Positions 1 to 6,391 of a stretch of 6,391 nucleotides of DNA are shown here, in pieces. Position 1 is the stretch's first letter. Each line of letters begins with the position of its first letter. The notes under the pieces are model-generated. The model did not search any database. It saw nothing but the letters and a program-made list of their open reading frames with translations, and had not been told where the DNA came from. A program made the position numbers and the translations under genes. This DNA comes from Actinomycetes bacterium (lineage in GTDB: Bacteria; Actinomycetota; Acidimicrobiia; Acidimicrobiales; Bog-793). The DNA lies in NCBI GenBank assembly GCA_021823365.1, contig JAKAOD010000187.1:1-6391 (forward strand), read 5' to 3'.

Positions 1-2
1 CT

Positions 3-77
3 TGGCGATGGACCGGTGGTCACCAGGGGTGCATCGAGAGCCTCGCAGCTCACGACCAGAACAGGGTGGACCAGTGA
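3..77 (+). CDS. Possible 3' end of an upstream gene (perhaps ilvB)
   Basis: This reading frame enters from the left edge and stops at TGA 75-77, overlapping the ilvN GTG start (74-76) in a GTGA arrangement typical of translationally coupled genes. Its third codon positions are richer in G/C (about 19 of 24) than those of the ilvN frame extended upstream (about 12 of 24), which favours it as the coding frame here. The expected neighbour is ilvB, the thiamine-diphosphate catalytic subunit of acetolactate synthase. However, the 24 visible residues (ending NRVDQ) do not resemble any conserved IlvB C-terminus I know. They could be a variable tail, another gene, or non-coding sequence. Confidence 0.28.
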   Translation, partial: WRWTGGHQGCIESLAAHDQNRVDQ

Positions 78-673
78 GCGCCGCGGGCGCTCCCGCCGCG
101 GGCACCCCCTCGGTCGTCCCGCTCGCCGGACGTCGCGAGCCGGGCAGGAGAGCGCCGCGCCGCGCCGGATCGCGCCCCTCTCACCACCTCGTCTCCCTCC
201 TGGTGGAGAACAAGGCCGGCGTGCTCGTGCGCGTCTCCGGGCTGTTCGCCCGCCGCGGCTACAACATCTACTCGCTCGCCGTCGCGCCGACCGACGATCC
301 CCGCTTCTCGCGGATCTCGATCGTCGTCGACGTCGAGTCCGCGCCGCTCGAGCAGGTCGTGGAGCAGCTCGACAAGCTCGTCAACGTGGTGCGGATCGAC
401 GAGCTCCACCCGCTCGACGCCCGCCAGGCGGAGCTGCTCCTCGTCACCGTCGGCGCCGACGCCGTCTCGAGGGCGCAGGTCATCCAGCTCGCCGAGGTGT
501 TCGGCGCCAAGGTCGTCGACGTCGGCACCGACGCGCTGACGCTGCGCTTCGCCTCGGGGCCCGAGGCCCTGGACGACTTCGAGGAGGTGCTCCGGCCCTA
601 CGGCATCCGCGCCATCCAGCGCACCGGCCGGATCGCGCTCCCTAAGCTCAGCGAGTCGGTCGAGGGGCCCTAG
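74..673 (+). CDS. ilvN: Acetolactate synthase regulatory (small) subunit IlvN/IlvH
   Basis: Regulatory subunit of acetohydroxyacid synthase, the cytoplasmic enzyme that starts valine, leucine and isoleucine synthesis. It binds and activates the catalytic IlvB subunit and confers feedback inhibition. From GTG 74 the protein has 199 residues. An ACT domain starts near residue 37 ([14 protein letters not shown], then [17 protein letters not shown]), and the C-terminal ACT-like domain runs from about residue 115 to the end. The valine-site residues known from E. coli IlvH (N11, G14, N29, A36) align with N46, G49, N64 and A71, so valine sensing is probably kept. GTG 74 was chosen because AGGGTGGA (63-70) precedes it and it overlaps the upstream stop. 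In-frame TTG 2, ATG 8 and GTG 29 would only lengthen an already unusual leader. The 36-residue Ala/Pro/Arg-rich N-terminus is longer than the usual few residues and probably disordered. ilvC follows after 32 bases. Confidence 0.95.
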   Translation: MSAAGAPAAGTPSVVPLAGRREPGRRAPRRAGSRPSHHLVSLLVENKAGVLVRVSGLFARRGYNIYSLAVAPTDDPRFSRISIVVDVESAPLEQVVEQLDKLVNVVRIDELHPLDARQAELLLVTVGADAVSRAQVIQLAEVFGAKVVDVGTDALTLRFASGPEALDDFEEVLRPYGIRAIQRTGRIALPKLSESVEGP

Positions 674-705
674 CGGACACGGATCACGGAAGGCGGGGAC
701 AAGAG

Positions 706-1731
<1,026 letters not shown>

Positions 1732-1767
1732 GGGCAGCGGTCGCCGGGTCCTCGATGGACGCGTTCC

Positions 1768-2013
1768 TGCAAGAGAGCCGGCGCGGCGTGCCGCTACCCG
1801 CCCCGCGGGATCCGCTCCTACGGGCCGTTCCGCGCCGCCGCGCGCGCCGGCACGGCAGAGGTGCGCCAGCTCGAGCACGTGGCCTGCGTCGTGATGGTCG
1901 AGACGAGAGCGGGCCTCGACCACCTCGCGGAGATCGCCGGTACCGAAGGCGCCGTCGAGCAGGGCTTCGGGATGGTCACCGTCGCCGTCGAGATGCGGGC
2001 GCTCCACCACGCA
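1768..2013 (+). pseudogene. Remnant of an HpcH/HpaI-family aldolase
   Basis: The forward frame here (same phase as ilvC, open from 1732 to a TAG at 2161-2163) contains three consecutive stretches like HpcH/HpaI class II pyruvate aldolases. These are AACRYPPRGIRSYGP (about 1783-1827; family RYPPxGxRG, with the substrate-binding Arg), ACVVMVETRAGLDHLAEI (about 1882-1935; family VxIETxxAxxNLxxI, with the metal-binding Glu at 1900-1902), and GFGMVTVAVEMRALHHA (1963-2013; the C-terminal strand and helix). The first two are spaced about as in E. coli HpaI. Missing are the N-terminal ~110 residues with the catalytic His, and ~70 residues after GTEG (junction near 1950/1951) including the second metal ligand in IGPADL. 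No start codon with a ribosome-binding site precedes the homology; GTG 1861 lies inside it. It cannot be a working aldolase. Family assignment is by motif recognition from memory; the exact subfamily is not resolvable. Confidence 0.78.
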
Positions 2014-2016
2014 CCG

Positions 2017-2054
2017 TCACGGGTTAACCGTGAAACAACCTCAGCGGTGAAACA
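2017..2054. repeat. Inverted repeat plus direct repeat in AT-richer patch
   Basis: TCACGG (2017-2022) and CCGTGA (2028-2033) form perfect 6-bp inverted arms around GTTAA. The 17-base element is palindromic except for one mismatched pair, and it contains the perfect palindrome GGTTAACC (2022-2029). The octamer GTGAAACA occurs at 2030-2037 and again at 2047-2054, 17 bases apart. This is the most AT-rich stretch of the gap between the ilvC and serC 3' ends. Its shape resembles a dimeric-regulator operator, but no downstream gene reads from it: the next gene on either side ends towards it. It might be a leftover promoter region or the edge of an old rearrangement. Confidence 0.45.
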
Positions 2055-2079
2055 CTCCACGATCCGACGCTCGCGGGTC

Positions 2080-2102
2080 CGCCATCCCTCCCCGGGGTGG
2101 CG
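2080..2102. other. Stem-loop between convergent ilvC and serC
   Basis: CGCCATCCC (2080-2088) can pair with GGGGTGGCG (2094-2102) across a five-base loop. As forward-strand RNA this is a 9-bp stem with one G-U pair; on the reverse strand one position becomes an A-C mismatch. It has no following T-run on either strand. It lies 36 bases beyond the serC stop and 348 beyond the ilvC stop, so it could help end or protect either transcript. Confidence 0.35.
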
Positions 2103-2116
2103 ACGTCCGACGCCGC

Positions 2117-2135
2117 GCCCGGTCGGCTGCCGGGC
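2117..2135 (-). terminator. Possible serC terminator hairpin without U-tract
   Basis: GCCCGG (2117-2122) and CCGGGC (2130-2135) form a perfect 6-bp stem with a seven-base loop, three bases past the serC stop codon (2139-2141 on the forward strand). There is no U-tract, so it is not a classical intrinsic terminator. U-less hairpins after genes are common in GC-rich actinobacteria, but GC-rich DNA also makes such stems by chance. Confidence 0.33.
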
Positions 2136-2138
2136 CCC

Positions 2139-3284
<1,146 letters not shown>

Positions 3285-3290
3285 TCAGCC

Positions 3291-3312
3291 GGGCCGGCGG
3301 AGCTGCCGGCCC
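3291..3312. promoter_or_regulatory. Perfect 8-bp inverted repeat in serC/aspC divergent gap
   Basis: GGGCCGGC (3291-3298) and GCCGGCCC (3305-3312) are perfect reverse complements separated by GGAGCT. The repeat lies 22 bases upstream of serC and 30 upstream of the aminotransferase start, so promoters for both genes must share this 72-base gap. A shared operator or a 5' leader hairpin is possible. I could not find convincing -10/-35 boxes for either direction. In DNA this GC-rich, an 8-bp repeat is suggestive rather than conclusive. Confidence 0.35.
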
Positions 3313-3341
3313 CCCGCCCCAGGTGTGCCAGCATTGCAGGT

Positions 3342-4607
3342 ATGGCGACAAGCACCGACATCGGGCGCGCCGGGGGACGTGCCGGGCACGGCGACCAGGC
3401 TGTACGCAGCCGCATCGGGAGGCGGGCCGCCGCGGTCACGCCGTCGGCGACCCTTGCGATCGACGCCAAGGCGAAGGCGCTCCAGGCGGCGGGGGCCGAC
3501 GTCGTCGGCTTCGGCGCCGGCGAGCCGGACTTCCCGACGCCGGAGCCGATCGTCGAGGCCGCCGTCGCGGCCTGCCGCGACCCGCGCAACCACCGCTACA
3601 CCCCGACCGCCGGGCTCCCGGAGCTGCGCGCCGCCGTGGCGAGGAAGACGGCGAGGGACTCCGGCTACGTGGTCGAGCCCTCGCAGGTGCTCATCACCAA
3701 CGGAGGCAAGCAGGCGGTCGCCCACGCCTTTGCCGCACTGCTCGACCCCGGCGACGAGGTGCTCCTCCCCGCGCCGTACTGGACCACCTACCCCGAGGCG
3801 ATCCGGCTCGCCGGCGGCGTGCCCGTCGTCGTGCCGACCGACTCCTCGACGGGCTTCCAGGTGAGCGTGGACGGGCTGGAGGCGGCCGCCACCGAGCGGA
3901 CGAAGGTGGTCCTGTTCGTCTCGCCGTCCAACCCGACCGGAGCCGTCTACGACCGCGAGGCGGTCGAGGCGATCGGGGAGCTCGCCCTGCGGCGCGGCTG
4001 GTGGGTCGTCACGGACGAGATCTACGAGCACCTCGTCTACGACGGCGGCGTCGCGCACTCCATGCCCGTCGTCGTGCCCGGCCTCGCCGACCGCTGCGTC
4101 GTCCTCAACGGGGTCGCCAAGACCTACGCCATGACCGGCTGGCGGGTCGGCTGGCTCGTCGGCCCTCCGGACGTCGTCGACGCGGCGACGAGCATCCAGT
4201 CACACGAGACCTCCAACGTCGCGAACGTGTCCCAGCGCGCGGCGCTCGCCGCCGTGAGCGGGGACCTCTCGGCAGTGGAGGCGATGCGCGCGGCCTTCGA
4301 CCGGCGGCGGCGGACGATCCACCGCATGCTCGGGGAGATCCCGGGGGTCGGCTGCCTGCTCCCCGAGGGGGCCTTCTACGCCTTCCCGTCCTTCGAGGGC
4401 GTGCTCGGGCGGGAGATCCGCGGCCGGCGCCCGTCGACGACGCTCGAGCTCGCCGAGCTCGTGCTCGAGGAGGCGCGCGTCGCCTTCGTGCCCGGCGAGG
4501 CCTTCGGGGCGCCCGGCTACGGGCGCTTCTCCTACGCGCTCGCCGACGAGGACCTCGTCCGAGGGATCGACCGGCTCGGGGAGATGCTCGAAGAGGCACG
4601 GAGCTGA
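3342..4607 (+). CDS. aspC: Aspartate aminotransferase, class I PLP, subgroup 1-beta
   Basis: Cytoplasmic PLP enzyme exchanging the amino group between aspartate/oxaloacetate and glutamate/2-oxoglutarate. It has 421 residues, with a disordered leader of about 25. Motifs: [15 protein letters not shown] (33-47), [13 protein letters not shown] (58-70), [11 protein letters not shown] (120-130; K123 corresponds to the dicarboxylate-binding Lys of Thermus AspAT), [19 protein letters not shown] (143-161), [10 protein letters not shown] (194-203; N197), [10 protein letters not shown] (224-233; D225 for the pyridine nitrogen), Schiff-base K260 in [15 protein letters not shown], and R395 in [12 protein letters not shown] for the substrate carboxylate. 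Position 33 is Thr where Thermus-type dual aspartate/prephenate aminotransferases have Lys12, so prephenate activity is less likely (inference). ATG 3342 is the only plausible start: no in-frame ATG/GTG/TTG follows before the conserved core. No good Shine-Dalgarno is present (only AGGT abutting the ATG), so leaderless translation is possible. serA follows in the same direction. Confidence 0.93.
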   Translation: MATSTDIGRAGGRAGHGDQAVRSRIGRRAAAVTPSATLAIDAKAKALQAAGADVVGFGAGEPDFPTPEPIVEAAVAACRDPRNHRYTPTAGLPELRAAVARKTARDSGYVVEPSQVLITNGGKQAVAHAFAALLDPGDEVLLPAPYWTTYPEAIRLAGGVPVVVPTDSSTGFQVSVDGLEAAATERTKVVLFVSPSNPTGAVYDREAVEAIGELALRRGWWVVTDEIYEHLVYDGGVAHSMPVVVPGLADRCVVLNGVAKTYAMTGWRVGWLVGPPDVVDAATSIQSHETSNVANVSQRAALAAVSGDLSAVEAMRAAFDRRRRTIHRMLGEIPGVGCLLPEGAFYAFPSFEGVLGREIRGRRPSTTLELAELVLEEARVAFVPGEAFGAPGYGRFSYALADEDLVRGIDRLGEMLEEARS

Positions 4608-4656
4608 CGGCGGGCCGCCGGGGTCGCGCCGGTCCGGCGCCGGCCGGGGGCCGGCG
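4608..4656 (+). terminator. Tandem GC hairpins after aspC (terminator or attenuator)
   Basis: Immediately after the aspC stop, CGGCG (4608-4612) pairs with CGCCG (4616-4620) around GGC. Then CGCCGGCC (4638-4645) pairs perfectly with GGCCGGCG (4649-4656) around GGG. Neither is followed by a T-run. They fill the 85-base aspC-serA gap and end 14 bases before the serA ribosome-binding site. They could separate the two transcripts or tune read-through into serA. Confidence 0.4.
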
Positions 4657-4692
4657 GCATGCATCGTGAAGGGGGAGGGTTGAGCGGCGCCG

Positions 4693-6261
4693 ATGGCACG
4701 GATCCTCGTCACCGAGAAGCTCGCCCGAAGCGGGCTCGAGAAGATGGCCGCTGCGGGGCACGAGGTCGACGTCCGGCTCGACTGGGCTCCTGAGTCCCTG
4801 CCGGGCCTTCTCCCCGGCGCGGCCGCCCTCGTCGTGCGATCGGCCACGAGGGTGACGAGGGAGCTCCTCGAGGCCGGTCGGGAGCTTCGTGTGATCGGTC
4901 GGGCCGGAGTGGGTCTGGACAACGTCGACCTCGCGGCGGCGACTGATCGCGGCATCATGGTCGTGAACGCGCCGGAGTCCAACGTCGTCTCGGCGGCAGA
5001 GCACACCCTTGCCCTGCTCCTCGCCCAGGCGCGCAACGTCCCCCAGGCGCATGCCGCCCTCGTCGCGGGTAGCTGGGAGCGAGCGAGATGGGAGGGCGTC
5101 GAGCTCTACGGCAAGACGCTCGGCGTCGTCGGGCTCGGGCGCGTCGGGGCGCTCGTCGCGGCGCGGGCGCACGCCTTCGGCATGCGCATCGTCGCCCACG
5201 ACCCCTACGCCGCCCCCGAGCGCGCCCGCCAGCTCGGCGTCGAGCTCCTCCCCCTCGGCGAGCTCGTCGAGACGGCCGACTTCATCACGATCCACCTCCC
5301 GAAGAACGCCGAGACCGCCGGACTGTTCTCGAAGGAGCTGCTCGCAAGGACGAAGCCCGGCGTGCGCATCGTCAACGCGGCACGTGGCGGCATCGTCGAC
5401 GAGCTGGCGCTCGCCGAGGCGATCAGCGCGGGCCGGGTCGCCGGAGCGGCGCTCGACGTCTTTGCGACCGAGCCGACGACCGACTCGCCCCTGTTCGCCC
5501 TGCCCGGGGTCGTCGTGACCCCGCACCTCGGCGCGAGCACGGAGGAGGCCCAGGACAAGGCGGGGGAGCAGATTGCCGAGCAGGTGGTGCTGGCGCTCGG
5601 CGGCGGCTTCGTCCCCTACGCCGTCAACGTCGCGGCACGCGGCGCCTCGGAGGCCGTGCGGCGGTTCCTCGGCGTGGTCGAGGAGCTGGGCCGGCTCGCC
5701 TGGTGGATCTCCGACGGCCTGCCCGACGAGGTGGAGGTCGCCTACGAGGGGGCGCTGGCCGGGGAGGACGTCGGGATCCTCACGATCGCCATGCTGAAGG
5801 GCCTGCTCGCGCCGGGGAGCGACGAGCCCGTGACCTTCGTCAACGCGCCGCGCCTCGCCGAGGAGCGGGGCCTTCGCGTGCGCGAGTCGCAGACGGCGAC
5901 GCCACACGATCGGGTGAGCCTGGTCACGGTGCGGACGGCGGCACACGCCGTCGCCGGGACGCTCTCCGGCCACGACGCCGCGGCGAGGATCGTGATGGTC
6001 GACGAGCACCCCGTCGAGCTTCCCCCCGCTCCGCACATGCTCGTCGTCCGCAACGACGACCGTCCCGGCATGATCGGGGTCGTCGGCACCGTCGTCGGAG
6101 CGGCCGGCGTGTCCATCACCGACATGGCCGTCGGCCAGACGGCGGGGACGGGCACCGCCCTCATGGTGCTGTCGCTCGACCGCCCGCTCGCGCACGGCAT
6201 CGTCGCGTCGCTCGCCGCCTCGCCCGGCATCCTCGACGTCCACCAGGTCGGCGGCGCCTGA
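4693..6261 (+). CDS. serA: D-3-phosphoglycerate dehydrogenase, long ACT form
   Basis: NAD-dependent oxidation of 3-phosphoglycerate to 3-phosphohydroxypyruvate, the committed and usually serine-inhibited step of serine synthesis; SerC uses the product. Its 522 residues match the long type I form. Substrate domain halves are at about 1-98 and 285-310: VVRSATRV (47-54) and GRAGVGLDNVDL (69-80). The Rossmann domain between them has GLGRVG (147-152) and D170 (HDPY), an NAD-type acidic residue. Catalytic R231 (NAARGGIVDE), E260 (FATEP) and H278 (TPHLGAST) sit two positions before the Mycobacterium tuberculosis residues R233, E262 and H280. An intervening ASB-type domain covers about 315-445, and a C-terminal ACT domain about 448-522 (RNDDRPGMIGVVGTVV). 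ATG 4693 gives the normal N-terminus MARILVTEKL; GGGGGAGGG (4671-4679) lies 13 bases upstream, a somewhat long spacing. The ACT effector site has Ser474 where the M. tuberculosis enzyme has serine-binding Asn481. Confidence 0.98.
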   Translation: MARILVTEKLARSGLEKMAAAGHEVDVRLDWAPESLPGLLPGAAALVVRSATRVTRELLEAGRELRVIGRAGVGLDNVDLAAATDRGIMVVNAPESNVVSAAEHTLALLLAQARNVPQAHAALVAGSWERARWEGVELYGKTLGVVGLGRVGALVAARAHAFGMRIVAHDPYAAPERARQLGVELLPLGELVETADFITIHLPKNAETAGLFSKELLARTKPGVRIVNAARGGIVDELALAEAISAGRVAGAALDVFATEPTTDSPLFALPGVVVTPHLGASTEEAQDKAGEQIAEQVVLALGGGFVPYAVNVAARGASEAVRRFLGVVEELGRLAWWISDGLPDEVEVAYEGALAGEDVGILTIAMLKGLLAPGSDEPVTFVNAPRLAEERGLRVRESQTATPHDRVSLVTVRTAAHAVAGTLSGHDAAARIVMVDEHPVELPPAPHMLVVRNDDRPGMIGVVGTVVGAAGVSITDMAVGQTAGTGTALMVLSLDRPLAHGIVASLAASPGILDVHQVGGA

Positions 6262-6263
6262 GG

Positions 6264-6391
6264 CGGGCGATCGGCGCCCTTGGTTGCGACCTCGGCCAAG
6301 GCTACCTGTGGGCGGGGCCGCTGCAGGCGACCGAGCTCGTCGACTTGACGACCGACGGGACGTCCGTCAAACTCCCGTCATGGAGCGTGGC
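6264..6391 (+). pseudogene. C-terminal remnant of an EAL-domain protein, cut by window end
   Basis: A forward frame overlapping the serA stop reads AIGALGCDLGQGYLWAGPL from about 6267 to 6323, followed by QATELVDLTTDG. This matches the closing motif of EAL cyclic-di-GMP phosphodiesterase domains (consensus GCDLxQGYxxSRPLP), with Arg before the final Pro-Leu replaced by Gly. The rest of the domain, including the EAL, DDFG and catalytic Lys/Glu motifs, would have to lie upstream but that space is serA. No ATG, GTG or TTG in frame precedes the motif after the serA stop; the first are TTG 6345 and GTG 6387, beyond it. It is therefore most likely a gene remnant left after deletion or rearrangement. 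The frame has no stop before the window ends, so its 3' boundary is unknown. Recognition rests on one short motif. Confidence 0.62.
6265..6279 (+). terminator. Weak hairpin after serA
   Basis: GGGCG (6265-6269) and CGCCC (6275-6279) pair around ATCGG three bases past the serA stop and are followed by TTGGTT rather than a true T-run. An alternative overlapping stem pairs CCTTGG (6278-6283) with CCAAGG (6296-6301). Either might end serA transcription inefficiently. The second overlaps the EAL-like remnant and may simply reflect its coding sequence. Confidence 0.35.

Noticed and set aside
1..73. Longer IlvN starting at TTG 2, ATG 8 or GTG 29
   Set aside because: Poor third-position G/C, no ribosome-binding sequence, and GTG 74 has both a Shine-Dalgarno-like sequence and a GTGA overlap.
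1755..2027. 90-codon forward ORF starting ATG after ilvC
   Set aside because: Out of phase with the aldolase motifs and strongly Arg-rich, as expected for an off-frame reading of GC-rich coding DNA.
4105..6243. 712-codon reverse-strand open frame opposite serA and the end of aspC
   Set aside because: Low-complexity Arg/Asp/Gly/His-rich translation with no motif, fully antisense to two confidently identified genes.

Overview
This is a chromosomal amino-acid biosynthesis region from a GC-rich bacterium (roughly 70% G+C by eye, codon third positions almost all G or C). The SerC is of the Mycobacterium/actinobacterial type, the AspC closely resembles the Streptomyces-type enzyme as I remember it, and SerA is the long ACT-containing form. 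Together these point to an actinobacterium in the broad sense. I cannot assign a genus; a deep lineage such as Acidimicrobiia or Thermoleophilia is only a guess.

Layout, left to right. Positions 74-673 (+) encode IlvN, the regulatory subunit of acetolactate synthase. It is followed 32 bases later by ilvC (706-1731, +), ketol-acid reductoisomerase, so the window opens in an ilv(B)NC-type branched-chain operon whose catalytic subunit should lie upstream. Positions 1732-2138 hold no intact gene. They contain a decayed fragment of an HpcH/HpaI-family aldolase (about 1768-2013), a short AT-richer patch with inverted and direct repeats, and two stem-loops. serC (2139-3269, -), phosphoserine aminotransferase, converges on ilvC. 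It diverges, across a 72-base gap containing a perfect 8-bp inverted repeat, from a class I aspartate aminotransferase gene (3342-4607, +). After an 85-base gap with two GC-rich hairpins comes serA (4693-6261, +), long-form 3-phosphoglycerate dehydrogenase. The last 130 bases hold a start-less open frame reading like the extreme C-terminus of an EAL (cyclic-di-GMP phosphodiesterase) domain, running off the window edge.

How the genes fit together: IlvN and IlvC serve the first two steps of valine/isoleucine synthesis. SerA and SerC carry out the first two steps of serine synthesis from 3-phosphoglycerate. The aspartate aminotransferase links glutamate/2-oxoglutarate with aspartate/oxaloacetate. 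All five are housekeeping enzymes with intact catalytic motifs. I see no mobile element, CRISPR array, RNA gene or undescribed multi-gene system. The parts not explained by ordinary annotation are the two gene remnants, the repeat patch at 2017-2054 and the serC/aspC inverted repeat.
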